64,000 nucleotides of DNA from Panax quinquefolius (GCA_020205615.1 CM035170.1:10348311-10412310), one strand, 5' to 3'. Positions 1 through 12,533 are shown, counted from the first letter of the stretch. Notes: generated from the sequence alone by a model not told the origin. Made by a program: numbers and translations.

Positions 1-385
1 AGAACGACCACCTATCATATGCTTCAAATGCGGAGGGGAGGGACATATCAGTCCAAACTGCGTAATGCCATCCAAAGCGTGTTATAATTGTGGAAGAGAA
101 GGTCACCTAGTCCGATTTTGTCATGCACCGAAGACAAGTCCAATTGGAACGGTGACACAAAATACCGTCCCAGATAAGTCAAAACCAGTAGTTTAAGGGA
201 GAGCTTTTGTTGTGACCTCCCAGAAAGCAAGGAACCCGAACGAGGTCATCACTAAGTTAAGCTTATCATAAACTCTAAAGAAAGTCAATACCTTATTTGA
301 TATCGGTTCTACCCATTCTTTTATTTCTCCTACTTGCGCTCAACGATTAAATTTGACTTCGGAGAAATTAGACTTTGACTTAAGG
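1..385 (+). pseudogene. Gypsy E1/E1a: gag C-terminus (two zinc knuckles) and start of protease
   Basis: The reading frame starting at base 2 encodes two CX2CX4HX4C zinc knuckles (CFKCGGEGHISPNC, then CYNCGREGHLVRFC), the RNA-binding end of a Ty3/gypsy Gag. It runs into a TAA at 194-196, and beyond the stop the same family's protease start (GRAFVVTSQKARNPNEV) continues, with frameshifts, up to a KLDFDL segment. The homology then stops at about 385, where unrelated LTR-like sequence begins. The upstream part of gag lies left of the window. The same TAA occurs in copy E3 (13872-13874), whereas the related segment at 2110 has CAA (Gln) there. The fragment is non-coding today. The family assignment is secure; whether it belongs to the same insertion as 2110-5643 is uncertain, because the two pieces overlap in content. 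Confidence 0.85.
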
Positions 386-2109
386 GTAATATTAATACTT
401 TAAAAATATTTTGAGTTATTATAAATAAACTTAATATTTTGGCAATAGCTTCATTAATATTTTAATATTAATTAAATATTAATGATAATAGAATTAGTTA
501 ATATTTAAATCATTTAATAATGATTTGAGTTTGAAAATTCATGATAAAGTATAATAATTATTTAAAAATTATTATAAGGCTATCAAAAATAATATGACTG
601 ATATTTAAAATATCTAAACGAATATTGAACTACACGATAGAGTCTTAGACTCGATATTTACCCGATAAAACCGTCGGTACACCAAAATATTTCAGAAATT
701 GATCTGGACTTAGATAAATTGACTAGATATGTGTTTGTTAGTGAATCAATAATTGTTAGATATATGTGACGAAGTGATTAGGTTATATGCTGACTGCAAT
801 AGACAGTGTTTTGTGTTACGATATATTATTCTAATTGAACGAATGATTTTATTACTGATAGGTCGCTGTATAAAAGATTAATCTAAGTTGCGTTATTGTA
901 AGCAGCAGCTCAGACAAGTATCTAAATCTTATGCACTACTTTTATTTCATGCAAACAGGTATATCATGTTATGCAAGTTTCCTAAACTTACTCCAATTAT
1001 TATTGAGCAAGTATCTGATCTATTATTTACATTGTGCAAGTATCCTACCTTTGCAAAGAAAGTTTCAGAATCATATTATTGTGCCTGATTATTAACTCTA
1101 TTATTATTGATTATGTATCCAATCTTTGTATTCATACAAGTTCTTACATTATCCAATCATTGTATTATTCTATAATTTAGATATTTATTCTGTTCGTTAA
1201 TTCGTATATAGGGTTAGACAAGTGTCCCCACTTGGATAACCATTGTATTTAATCATATGTTGATACATACTTATCGATTTCAAGTATGTATACGTTGACT
1301 TAAAAGCCGTCTAAGCTATTTGATTCAGCTAGACATAAAAATATTGTTGAACAAGATAGAACGTTATTGTATCCAACCAGATTATTTTGGTTCGGATTCC
1401 CTACTAAGTATGAACATCCCGAATATGGGAAACTTTTGTGCACCTAAGGTGGATAGAGTGAACGATAATATCGTTCTTGCATGTAGTATTGATCAATATA
1501 GGGCACATTGGGCAGATCACCCTCGTGTCCGTAAGTTATGACGGTTTGCGAATGAAGTTCTGCTAAACCCTAGCAAAAATGAAAAACAATGTTCATAGTC
1601 TGTCGACTGATCTCCAGTTATAGTCTATACGTAGTTTCAAAGATTACATATGGAAGTGATATGTTGTTATTATTGGTTCAGCTTACTTCACAACTGTTGA
1701 TTCGTTGTAGAAGTGTCTTTCAAAGAAAATATTTAATTCTTTCAGCTAATATATATTGTTGTTATTACTTGCTAGGCAATCCAATGCTCATTCTTGCTTT
1801 AAATTTAAATGTTTTCAGTTAAGTATGATCAACCAGAAGGTTCAGGTAAGAACAAGGGAAAAGGAAAGTTGTTCGAATGAGATTTATATTATGTTGTGTA
1901 ATAGTTGTAGTTTATTAAGACAATGATACTTATTATCTATGATGTAATGAATGTTTAAAGGTCTCGTACCCGGGATTAGACTTTGATATATGTAAATTAA
2001 GTTTGAATTTTATATTATTGTTATTATTATTAGTATCATTCAGCTTATAGAAATGGTATCATGAAGCACCGAGTTCGGGTTTCAAATACCCAGATTTGGG
2101 GGCGTCACA
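386..2109 (+). mobile_element. Truncated LTR remnant of another gypsy family, inserted in or fused to gag-pro
   Basis: The stretch interrupts gypsy gag-pro sequence and codes for nothing recognisable. Its right end GGGGGCGTCACA matches the usual 3' terminus of the gypsy LTRs in this window, with CA at 2108-2109. A TATAAAAG box lies at 869-876. The segment at about 1690-1815 (GCTAGGCAATCCAATGCTC and flanks) is similar to 62440-62540 in the 3.9-kb solo LTR at 58987-62920, so the two are probably related LTR families. No TG start is visible on the left, and the flanks show no target duplication, so the left end is probably truncated. Confidence 0.55.
869..876 (+). promoter_or_regulatory. Candidate TATA box in LTR remnant
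   Basis: TATAAAAG lies mid-way in the LTR-like insert, where an LTR U3 promoter would be expected. It is supported only by motif and position. Confidence 0.3.
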
Positions 2110-5100
2110 GGCACCAAAGGCCATCCCAGAAAAGTCAAAGCCGGTGGTGCAAGGGAGAGCATTTGTTGTGACCTCCCAAAAAGCAAGGAACCGGAACGAG
2201 GTCATCACGGGTAAGCTTATCATAAACTCTAGCGAAGTCTATACCTTATTTGATACCGGTTCTGTCCATTCTTTTATTTCTCCTACTTGCGCTCAATGAT
2301 TAAATTTGACTCCGGAGAAATTAGACTTTGACTTATCTGTTGAAACTCCGTTAGGAGAAACCTTCATTACATCCACAGTTTATAAGTCTTATTTGGTTCA
2401 AATTAGTACCCTCACATTACCTGTCGATCTTATTTCATTGAAAATACTTGCATTTGACGTGAATCTAGGGATTGATTGGTTAACTACTCATCATGCAAAA
2501 ATTAATTATTTTCGTAAGGTTGTTAGCTTTCATATTCCTAACCAACCTATTATGCGAATTCAAACAACTAAATCATTAAAATCAATCAATGTCATTTCAA
2601 GCCATAAAGTTATTCGTTTATTGAAAAATGGATGTCAAGCTTTCTTAGCTCATGTCACGGATCTAAACAAAAATACGCCGATTTATGATGATATTTACAT
2701 TGTTAATAAATTTCTGACGTATTCCCAGAAGAACTTCCCCAGCCTACCCCGAGCGTGAAATTAAATTTTGTATCGACCCACGAACCCTAAGACAAAACCC
2801 ATTTCTAAAGCCCCATGTCGAATGGCTCCTATTGAACTTCGAGGAGTTAAAGACCCAATTGCGAGGAATTGTTAGACATTGGTTTCATTAGGTCCTAGTA
2901 CATCTCCTTGGGTGCTCCTATTCTATTCGTGAAGAAGAAAGAAGGGAGTATGCGACTTTGTATTGATTATCGGGAGTTGAATCATGTCACCATCAAAAAT
3001 AGGTACCCATTGCCACGTATTGATGACCTGTTTGACCAGTTGCAAGGCGTCAAATTCTTTTCAAAGATTGATCTTCGTTCACGATATCATCAATTGAAGA
3101 TTAGAATCGATGACATTCCAAAGATGGCTTTCAGAACTCGGTACGGGCATTATGAATTCCTAGTCATGTCTTTTAGATTGACTAATGCTCCTGCTGCCTT
3201 CATGGATATGATGAATCGAGTATTCAAGGAATATTTGGATCATTTTGTGGTCGTCTTTATTGATGACATCCTCATATATTCCAAAAGCCGTGAAGATCAT
3301 GAGCAACACTTGAGGCTGATACTCCAAAAGCTTCGTGAAAACAAGCTATATGCCAAGTTGAAGAAATGTGAGTTCTGGCTTGAGGAAGTTGCATTCCTTG
3401 GGTACGTGATATGAAATCATGGGATATCTGTTGACTCGGCAAAGATTGAAGCAATTCAAAGCTGGGAGCAACCTAAATCAGTGACCGAAGTACGTAGCTT
3501 TCTCGACTTAGCTGGTTATTATCGGAGATTCGTATAAGGGTTTTCTCGAATCGCTACTCCATTAACTCAGCTGACTCGAAAAGATATAAAATTCGGTTGG
3601 AGCGTGGAATGTGAGAAGAGTTTTCAAGAACTCAAGAGGAAACTCATTTCAGCACCTGTTCTGACAATACCATCTGGCTCGGAGGGATTTGTCATCTACA
3701 GTGATACTTCGGGCAAAGGGTTAGGATGTGTTCTCATGCAACATGGGAAAGTCATAGCCTATGCCTCACGGCAACTCAAAGAATATGAGAGGAATTATTC
3801 TACTCATGATCTAGAGTTGGCAGCTGTCATTTTTGAGCTTAAAATTTGGAGGCATTACTTGTATGGGGAGAAAGTGGAGATCTATACGGATCATAAAAGC
3901 CTCAAATATTTCTTCACTCAAAAGGAACTCAACATGCGGCAATGACGTTGGCTCGAACTGTTGAAAGATTATGATCATACTATTCAATACCATCCTGGAA
4001 AAGCGAACGTAGTAGCTGATGCGCTGAGTAAAAGATCATATACAGGTACGAGTGTAATATTGTCAATGCAAAGGCCTATTTTGTAAGACTTGCAAAGGAT
4101 GGAGTTAGAGATAAAGACTCCAAGGACCTATGTGATGATGGCGAATATACGAGTAGACCCGACTTTAATTGATAAAGTTAAACCTGCTCAAGCTATAGAC
4201 CTTGAGCTGATGCGTATGAGGAAGAAAGTACAAGAAGGTGCTATGCCGGAAGCAAGAATCGATGAAGAAGGAATACTTCGAGTCAACTCCAGACTTTGCA
4301 TTCCTAACAACCCTGATTTAAAGTATAAAATCATGATGGAGGTGCACAACACACCGTTTGCAATCCATCCTGGGAGTACCAAAATGTATCGTGATCTTCG
4401 ACATCAATTTTGGTGGAGCAATATGAAGAGAGAGATAGCATAATTTATCTCAAGGTGTTTAACTTGTCAACGAGTCAAGGCGGAGCATCAAGTACCAAAA
4501 GGTCCATTGAAACCACTTGAAATTCCAGAATGGAAGTGGGAACACATTACCATGGATTTTGCTACTGGTCTTCCCAAGGTTTCTCAAGGCATAAATGCAA
4601 TTTGGGTCATTGTTGATAGATTGACCAAGTCTGCTCATTTCATACCTATCGAGAAACTTATACACTTGAACGTCTTGCTCGTATGTACATAAACGAGATT
4701 GTAAGACTGCATGGTATGCCAGTATCCATAGTTTCTGATCGAGACCCAAGATTCACTTCAAGATTTTGGGTTAGTTTGCAAAAAGCTATGGGCACGAATT
4801 TACGATTTAGCTCAACATATTATCCTCAGACGGACGGACAGTCGGAGAGGACCATTCAAACTCTTGAAGATCTATTAAGACTCTGTGTCCTTGACTTCAA
4901 GGGAAGTTGGGATAAGTTCCTACCATTGGTGGAGTTTTCCTACAACAACAGTTATCAAGCAAGTATTGGCATGGCTCCATTTGAGGCGTTGTATGGAAGA
5001 AAGTGTCGTTCTCGGTATCTTTGGGATGAGGTGGGTGAAGCAAAGTTGTTGGGACCGGAGTTGGTACGTATGACTACGGAAAAGATTCAAACGATCCGAC

Positions 5101-5643
5101 AACGTATAAAAACCTCACAAGATCGACAAAATAGTTATGTTGATCTTCATCGAAAGGACGTGGAATTCGATATTGGAGATCATGTGTTATTACGTGTTGC
5201 TCCATAGAAGCGAGTTACGAGATTTGGAAAGAGAGGAAAGCTCAACCCTCGATTCATTGGCCCATTTTTAATCCTCGATCGTGTAGGAATTATGGCGTAT
5301 AGACTCGCTTTTTACCGTCATGAATGTCTCGTGTTCATAACGTTTTTCACATATCTATGTTACGTAAATATGTGAAAGACCCGAACCACATTATTAAATT
5401 AGAACCAGACGAGATAGAGGAAGATTTAACGTATGAAGAGTTACCTGTTAAAATCTTGGATAAAAAGGATCATATTCTACGCTCCAAGGTTATACCTCAA
5501 GTCAAAGTTTTATGGAGAAACCACGATGTGGAAGAAATGACCTAGGAGTTAGAATCTGAGATGAAATCAAGATATCCTTACCTCTTCGATATACCAGGTA
5601 CGCACCCTAACTTCGAGGACGAAATTTCATAAGAAGGGGAGGT
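2110..5643 (+). pseudogene. Gypsy E1 pol (protease, RT, RNase H, integrase, chromodomain-like end), broken
   Basis: The domain order is PR-RT-RH-INT, typical of Ty3/gypsy. The protease active site Asp-Thr-Gly-Ser is at 2252-2263. RT spans about 2800-3560 and contains [11 protein letters not shown], the catalytic double Asp, but MSFRLTNAP has Arg where the family usually has Gly. RNase H spans about 3660-4050 ([20 protein letters not shown]). Integrase spans about 4340-5210, with the N-terminal HPGSTKMY/CLTCQRVKA zinc-binding part and the core motifs [20 protein letters not shown] and [14 protein letters not shown]. The C-terminus (KVLWRNHDVEEMT, then YPYLF) matches the Tekay/Del chromovirus tail. 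In-frame stops and shifts occur at about 2297, 2756, 3413, 3536, 3944, 4084, 4441, 4670, 5205 and 5543. It cannot make Pol. The tail sequence places it in subfamily A. Confidence 0.9.
5631..5643 (+). promoter_or_regulatory. Polypurine tract of E1
   Basis: AAGAAGGGGAGGT lies directly before the TG of the 3' LTR, the expected plus-strand primer site for reverse transcription. The equivalent purine run precedes the LTRs at 9742 and 17590 and, on the minus strand, the one at 58347. Confidence 0.85.
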
Positions 5644-6812
5644 TGTAAGACTCCAACTTTTTGAATAAAGATTAAATTTTCTCGAAATATATTTTTGAAT
5701 ATTATGGTGTGGATTTGATATAATGTTATAGTTGTGGGTAATATTTTCAAATTTTGTAAAGTACGCAAGTTGTTATATAATATTCGATTGGTCAGGGAAT
5801 ATTCGTTTTAATAGGGAATATTCATACAACGACACAATCATTGGTGGAACCCCACAACAGAATTATTGTCGGATTGAGAAAAAGACAAAAATACTTTATG
5901 AAAATAACGGCGAAAGTTTTACTGTTAAGCTGTTGAAACACGGTGTTAAAGAAATGCGATGTCTGGCGTGGTTGCATAGTAGCACACGGTATTGATTATT
6001 GATGCTTACATGAGAAGTCACTCAATTATACTCAATTATTTCTACAGTAATTGTTGCATCATATCTCTCATATTATTGATTCAATTATTGTCAAAATATC
6101 ATTTGCATAATATATTATATTATTAAATCAATAATTGAGACGACAAAGTTATTCATATTATTATTTGCAATATTGATAATGTCTAGAAGTTCTATCAAGG
6201 AGAGGTTTGGTCACCTAATTGCGCGCCAATAAGGAGAAATCCTTATCGGAAAGCCCCCTCTTTCCGGGGAACGACTTGGTTGTTAAATATTGAGAGTTCT
6301 AATATTAATGATGAATAAGTTGTGTTGATTAAAAATGAATTTTGACAGTTCCATTGTGTTGGGATTATTAGTGTTAGTGGAAATCGACATCTATTCTGAT
6401 GATAATTGATGTCTAGGGGTTATATAGATAAATCGGGTAATTTATAGGATAAATGAGCAATTAATTGCTACTAATTCACATGCTTATATAACTATTTGTT
6501 CACATGTGTGTACTATTGAATCACATTATTTACTATTAGGGGAGTTGGTGCAAGATTGATAATACTTGCATGACTAAGTTAAAAATGGAGGTATAGTATT
6601 TTAGTACTTATACTATAATTAAGTATTTTTCACATGATTATACTATGGATTCACATGATTGAACTATTGATTCACATTATTTACTATTAGGGGGGTGTAC
6701 AAGTTTGATAATACTTGCGGGGACTAAATTAAAAATGAAAGAAAAGTTGGAGGTATTGTCTTTGTAATTTTTGAGCCCCAAAACGCGTGCAATTATCAAA
6801 ACTATATTTTCC

Positions 6813-6820
6813 TATAAATA
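6813..6820 (+). promoter_or_regulatory. TATA box of the E1 LTR
   Basis: TATAAATA is followed by a purine-rich leader with GAGAGA runs. The same box and context (CCTATAAATAGA) recur in every gypsy LTR here, which supports a real RNA polymerase II promoter marking the U3/R region. Confidence 0.7.
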
Positions 6821-6989
6821 GAAGCTCATTCTTCCTTCATTTCTCACCAATTCACAAAAGCTTTAGAACAATTATTATAGAGAGAAATTATAGAGAAAAG
6901 AAGAAGAAATGCTGCTACCTCACTTTATTCCAAATCCGATTTTTCCAAGGTAGGGAGTATTATTTCTTTCTTATCCATGAAGAGAACTT

Positions 6990-7330
6990 ACATTATTCCA
7001 TTCTTTATTATTCTATTGGAATAACTTTGTATCTGTGACAACCCTATACTTGGTGAAATTCTTACATTATTCCATTCTTTATCATTACATTGGAACATCC
7101 TGTTTGTGCGTTTACGCAGGACACGGTTCCATTATTTATCATTTTGTTGGAACATCATGTATGCATGCGTTCTACGGGACTGGTTCCGCTTTATTATTCT
7201 GTTGGAATATCACATGCTACATGCATTTTACGTGGGACTGATTCCATCTTTATTATTACGTTAAAATATCATGTCTATGCGTTTTTGTGGGACTGATTCC
7301 GTTATTTATTATTACATTGGAATAACTTTG
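6990..7330 (+). repeat. Imperfect tandem repeat TTCCATTATTTATTATTxxxTTGGAA
   Basis: About five to six units of roughly 60 bp, each containing TTCCAT(T/C), an A/T stretch and TTGGAATA or TTGGAACA, so each core is an inverted repeat (TTCCA...TGGAA). The same array occurs in the LTR at 9742-12532 (about 11090-11450). It is absent from the 2.5-kb B-type LTRs, which have TACTATTCAC repeats at the equivalent place. Confidence 0.75.
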
Positions 7331-7639
7331 CTGTCATGCGATCTATCGCATATCTGGTGATTTCTTTTGTTATTCCATTCTTTATTATACTCGGTTGGTT
7401 AAAGTTTTGACTTCTATACTCTATGAAATTAGTGGAATATCCTTGATATTTGCGCTTCATCCAAAGATCTTTTCATTGAAATATTCTTACGAGCATTCTT
7501 GAATTTTACTCCACAAAGCGATGATCATGTTGACAATTTGGGCGTTATTGATTCCTAGATAAAATAATTCTTGAACTTGTTTTATTGAATTCTTATATCA
7601 TTGTCATCATCCTCATGTTTATATTTTGTTGAAAGTCAT

Positions 7640-7870
7640 CTACATGGCACATAGTGCATAGAAATACTTGGTATGATTATGACCGAGATTATTCGGTGTA
7701 ATCATAACCGCAATGTTACAAATGATGTGGTAAAAGTCCTCATTGGCCCGTAGTGCATTGATGGACAGTTGTTGGCATGATCATTACCATTAATGAATAC
7801 ACAAATATTCTTGGCCCATAGTGCATGGATAATTGTGGTCGTGATACTAAAGAATATCCTTAGCCATAGT
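7640..7870 (+). repeat. GGCCCGTAGTGCAT repeats in LTR
   Basis: Four diverged units (near 7645, 7743, 7810 and 7860), each centred on GGCCCGTAGTGCAT or a close variant, alternate with TGATCATGACC-like segments. The same organisation exists in all other LTR copies of this family and marks the region downstream of the transcription start. Confidence 0.7.
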
Positions 7871-8424
7871 ACAGGGGTTGATTCGGTGATGTGGATTATT
7901 TATTAAGCTGAGTCCCAATGATAAAAGTGATGGAAAAACCTTTTAAATCATAAAAGATAGTAGATTTTATTCTCTACTTGACTCTTTTAATGGATTGTTT
8001 GTTCCGCTGCAGTTAAACTTGATGGTTGTTATATTATATCAGTTTAACACTGTTGAAGGCTAACGATAATATATTCTGCATTATCTTAGTCATAATATTT
8101 CCTACTAGGCTAGTTGAGCTCACCTTTTACTTTCATTGTTCTCTTGAAATGAGAACGTGGCGAGGGACTAGTCGAGAGCGGAGTGACGGACGAGATGATA
8201 GCATTAGTAGTCCTCACTATTCCGTGAAATAGTGGGAAAATAAATGTAATAATATCGAATTTGAGTTTGTATATTGTCTAGACGACAATATTTGTATTAA
8301 AACTCACAACTTATGTTTTGTCGTACTTTGCACGACAGTTGTATAATTAAGTTGTATTTGTATTCTGTACCATATATTTGGCGACTCAGAATAGGTGATG
8401 TATACCTGTTTTGGGGGCGTCACA

Positions 8425-9741
8425 AAAATCATGATGGAGGCGAACAACACACCGTTTGTAATCCATCCTGGGAGTACCAAAATGTATCGTGATCTTCGAC
8501 ATCAATTTGGTTGGAGCAATATGAAGAGAGAGATAGCATAATTTATCTCAAGGTGTTTAACTTGTCAACGAGTCAAGGCGGAGCATCAAGTACCAAAAGG
8601 TCCATTGCAACCACTTAAAATTCCAGATTGGAAGTGGGAGCACATTACCATGGATTTCGTTACTGGTCTTCCCAAGGTTTCTCAAGGCATGGATGCAATT
8701 TGGGTCATTGTTGATAGATTGACCAAGTCTACTCATTTCCTACCTATACGAGAAACTTATACACTTGAACGTCTTGCTCGTATGTACATAAATGAGATTG
8801 TAAGACTGCATGGTATGCCAGTATCCTTAGTTTCTGATCGAGACCCAAGATTCACTTCAAGATTTTGGGTTAGTTTTGCAGAAAGCTATGGGCACGGATT
8901 TACGATTTAGCTCGACATATCATCCCTAGACGGATGGACAATCAGAGAGGACTATTCAAACTCTTGAAGATTTATTAAGACTCTGTGTCCTTGACTTCAA
9001 GGGAAGTTGGGACAAGTTCTTACCATTGGTGGAGTTTTCCTACGACAACAGTTATCAAGCAAGTATTGGCATGGCTCCATTTGAGGCGTTGTATGGAAGA
9101 AAGTGTCGTTCTCAAGTATGCTGGGATGAGGTGGGTGAAGCAACGTTGTTGGGACTGGAGTTGGTACGTATGACTACAGAAAAGATTTAAATGATCCGAC
9201 AATGTATAAAAACCTCACAAGATCGACAAAAGAGTTATGCTGATCTTCATCGAAAGGACGTGGAATTCGATATTAGAGATCATGTGTTGTTACGTGTTGC
9301 TCCATGGAAAGGAGTTACGAGATTTAGAAAGAGAAGAAAGCTCAATCCTCGATTCAGTGACCCATTTTTAATCCTTGTTCGAGTAGGAACTGTAGCCTAT
9401 AGACTCGCTTTACCGCCAAGTATGTCTCGTATTCATAACATTTTTCACATATCCATGTTCCATAAATATGTGGAAGACTCGAACCACATTATTGAGTTAG
9501 AACCGGACGAAATAGCGGAAGATTTAACATATGAAGAGGTTCATGTTCAAATCTTGAATAAGAAGGAACATATTCTACGCTCCAAGGTTATACCTCAAGT
9601 CAAAGTTTTGTGGAGAAACCACGATGTTGAAGAAATGACCTGGGAGTTAGAAACTGAAATGAAATCAAGATATCCTTACCTCTTCGATATACCAGGTACA
9701 TACCCTAATTTTGAGGGCGAAATTTCATAAGAAGGGGAGGT
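8425..9741 (+). pseudogene. Gypsy E2: integrase and C-terminal fragment
   Basis: The homology starts abruptly at the sequence equivalent to 4327 of E1 and runs to the polypurine tract (9729-9741). It encodes the integrase zinc-binding end, the core ([20 protein letters not shown]) and, in a 179-residue open frame at 9191-9730, the C-terminus with VLWRNHDVEEMTW and YPYLF. Breaks include a stop at 8539, a frameshift near 8870 and a stop at 9187. The left part of pol is missing because E1 ends exactly at its first base; it may lie left of the window. It belongs to subfamily A. Confidence 0.88.
9729..9741 (+). promoter_or_regulatory. Polypurine tract of E2
   Basis: The sequence AAGAAGGGGAGGT immediately precedes the LTR at 9742, showing that this LTR served as the 3' LTR of the element to its left. 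Confidence 0.85.
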
Positions 9742-10515
9742 TGTAAGACCCCAACTTTTATAAATAAAGATGAATTTTCTATAAATATCATTTTTGAATA
9801 TTATAGAATGAATTTGATATAATGTTATAGTTGTGGGCAATATTTATAAATTTTGCAAAGTACGCAAGTTGTTATATAATATTCGATTGGTCGGAGAATA
9901 TTTATTTTAACAAGGAATATTCGTACAACGACACAATCATTGGTGGACCCCACAACAGAATTATTGTCGGATTGAGAAAACGACAAAAATACTTTTTATG
10001 AAAATAACGGCGGAAGTTTTTACAGTTAACTGTTGAAACACCGGTGTTAAAGTAAATCTGATGTCTGGCGTGGTTGCGTAGTAGCACGGGTATTGATTAT
10101 TGATGCTTACGTGAGAAGTCACTCGGTTTTGTTCAATTATTACTCTCGATAAATTGCTGCATAGTATCTCACGTTATTTGATTCAATTATTGTCGATATT
10201 TTATATATTATTAAATCAATAATTGAGATGACAAAGTTATTAATATTATTATTTGCAATATTAACGATGTCTAGAAGTTACATTAAGAGAGGTTTGGTCA
10301 CCTAATTGCGGCTACTTGATAGGGAGAAATCTTTGTTGGAAAGCCCCCTCTTTCCTGGGAAAGACCTGGTCGATTAATATTGTGAATTATAATAATAATG
10401 ATAACTGTTGTTAAAAATATTGAGGTGATTTTATGAGGTAATTGTTGTAAATTGGATTATTATTTGGATTCTCATTTACCCATTTTCCAAAATCGTCGGT
10501 AGAAAGTGGTCTCTG

Positions 10516-10516
<1 letters not shown>

Positions 10517-10572
<56 letters not shown>
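10517..10572. repeat. (TA)n(TG)n microsatellite
   Basis: A pure TA run passes directly into a pure TG run. It lies in the U3 part of the LTR and is not present in the sister LTRs. Confidence 0.95.
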
Positions 10573-10599
10573 GTATTCTATTAGTTATATATATTATAT

Positions 10600-10656
10600 A
10601 TAAAGTGTGTGGGAGATTTTGGTGGGTGGTGGAAGATTTTGGTGGGTGGTGGGAAG
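10600..10656 (+). repeat. Short GGGAGATTTTGGTGGGTGG duplication
   Basis: GATTTTGGTGGGTGGTGG occurs twice in tandem between the two microsatellites, the units about 24 bp long. Confidence 0.6.
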
Positions 10657-10751
10657 TATTATATATATATGATTTTGGTGTATGTAAGATGTCGTGGGAG
10701 ATGAATTCAAAAAGGAATCACAAGTGGGTTATTTTTTTCAAACCAACATGT

Positions 10752-10755
<4 letters not shown>

Positions 10756-10809
<54 letters not shown>
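10756..10809. repeat. (TA)n microsatellite
   Basis: About 26 uninterrupted TA units, inside the same LTR and upstream of its TATA box. Confidence 0.95.
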
Positions 10810-10813
<4 letters not shown>

Positions 10814-10933
10814 TTTGTTTTACTTGATTGATTTCATTGAATTTCAATCAACCATATGTTGCGTATGAAGTCCGTAAGCCTTTGAATTATTTCGTCCGTG
10901 AAGAAATCCTTACACAACGCCTTTCCATTCTCC

Positions 10934-10941
10934 TATAAATA
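10934..10941 (+). promoter_or_regulatory. TATA box of LTR 9742-12532
   Basis: TATAAATA in the same CCTATAAATA context as the other gypsy LTRs, followed by a GAGAGAGA leader. Confidence 0.65.
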
Positions 10942-11089
10942 AAAGCTCATTCCTTCATTATTTCTTACGAATTCACTGAAACTCTAGAGAGAGAAAGAAG
11001 AAGAGAAGTTTGATACCTCTCTTTTCCTGTATCCAGTTTCTTTTACGGTAAGGGGTATTATTTCTTTTGTATTCATGAAGAGAACTTCT

Positions 11090-11450
11090 GTTATTCCATT
11101 CTTTATTATTCTGTTGGAATAACTTGTATATGCGGACTACCCTATACTTGGTGAAATTCTTCTGTTATTCCATTCTTTATTATTATGTTGGAATAACTTT
11201 GTCTACATCACGAAGTATCTTATACATGGTGAAATTCTTCTATTATTCCATTCTTATCATTCTATTGGAACATCCTGTCTATGTTTTACGCATGACCTGG
11301 TTCCATTATTTATCATTCTGTTGGAACATACTATTTGTCTTTGTCTGCATGACTGGCTCCATTATTTATTATTACATTGGAATATCCTCGTCTGCGTGCG
11401 TTCTGTGACGACTGGTTCCATTATTTATTATTCTGTTGGAATAACATGTC
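11090..11450 (+). repeat. TTCCATT...TTGGAA tandem repeat in LTR
   Basis: Six or so units of about 55-65 bp alternate TTCCATTATTTATTATT with TTGGAATA or TTGGAACA. It is the counterpart of 6990-7330, with different unit number and order. Confidence 0.75.
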
Positions 11451-12533
11451 TGTGCGGTCTATCGCATGCTTGGTGAATTCTTTTGTTATTCCATTCGTTA
11501 TTATACTCAGTTGGTTAAAGTTTTGACTTCTATACTTCATGAAATTAGTGGAATATCCTTGATATTTGCGCTTCATCCAGTATCTTTTCATGGAAATATT
11601 CTTCTGAACATTCTTGAATTTTACTCCACAAAGAAGTATCATGTTGACAATTTGGACGTTATTGGTTCCTGGATAAATTAATTCTTGAACTTGTTTTATT
11701 AAATTCTTATATCATTTTCATCATCCTCATGTTTATATTATGTTGAAAGTCATATGTGACCTGTAGTGCATAGATGGACTTGGTATGATTATGACTAGGG
11801 ATTAATCGGTATAATCATGACCGTAATGTTACAAATAATGTGGTAAAAGTCCTCATTGGCCAGTAGTGCATTGATGGACAGTTGTTGGCATGATCATGAC
11901 CATTGATGAATACACGAATATCCTTGGCCCGTAGTGCATGGAAAATTTATGGTCGTGATACTGATGAATATCCTTGGCCGTAATGCAGGGATGATGTGGA
12001 TTATTTATTTAGCTTAGTCTCAGCGATAAAAGTAATGAAAAACCTTTTAAATCATAAAAGATAGTAGATTTTATTCTCTACTTGACTCTTCTAATGGATT
12101 GCTTGTTCCGCTGCAGTTAAACTTGATGTTTGTTATATTTTATCGGTTTAACATCATTTGAAGACTAATGATAATTTATTCGCATTATCTTAGTCATAAT
12201 ATTTCTTCTTGGGCTAGTTGAGCTCACCTTTTTGCTTTCATTTTTCTCTTGAGAAATGAGAACGTGGCGGGGACTAGTGGGAATAGAGTAACTGTTCGAT
12301 TATAATAGCATTAATAGTCCTCACTATTCTATGAAATAGTGTGAAAATAAATATATTGAGGACTTATTTTGAGTTTGAATACTGTTTAGAAGACAATGTT
12401 GTATTAAAACTCACAGCTTATATTTTGTCGTATTTTACACGACAGTTGAATAATTAAATTTTTATTTGTATTTTGTACCATGTATTTGACGACTCAGAAT
12501 AGGTGATGTATACCTATTTTGGGGGCATCACAG

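Larger units (their letters stand above)
5644..8424 (+). mobile_element. 3' LTR of gypsy E1 (subfamily A, about 2.8 kb)
   Basis: It begins TGTAAGACTCC right after the polypurine tract and ends TTTTGGGGGCGTCACA, giving TG...CA termini. Length 2781 bp fits Tekay-like chromoviruses. The promoter region has TATAAATA at 6813-6820. Downstream are imperfect repeats around TTCCATTATTTATTATT (about 6990-7330) and several GGCCCGTAGTGCAT repeats (about 7640-7870). The base after the LTR (8425) is in the middle of another copy's integrase gene, so this CA is an insertion boundary: E1 appears to be nested in E2, with its 5' LTR off the left edge. Confidence 0.9.
9742..12532 (+). mobile_element. Subfamily-A LTR shared by E2 (as 3' LTR) and E3 (as 5' LTR)
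   Basis: The LTR starts TGTAAGACCCC and ends GGGGGCATCACA. It has a polypurine tract on its left and a primer binding site on its right (12534), so it acts as both a 3' and a 5' LTR. That is a common product of recombination between LTRs. It is closest to the LTR at 5644-8424 and carries the same TTCCATT repeats (about 11090-11450). It has two microsatellites upstream of its TATAAATA box (10934-10941). The last 222 bases are nearly identical to 20065-20286. Confidence 0.9.

Noticed and set aside
10506..10868. 120-codon frame with Tyr-Ile and Cys-Val repeats
   Set aside because: It is translation of the (TA)n and (TG)n microsatellites within an LTR.
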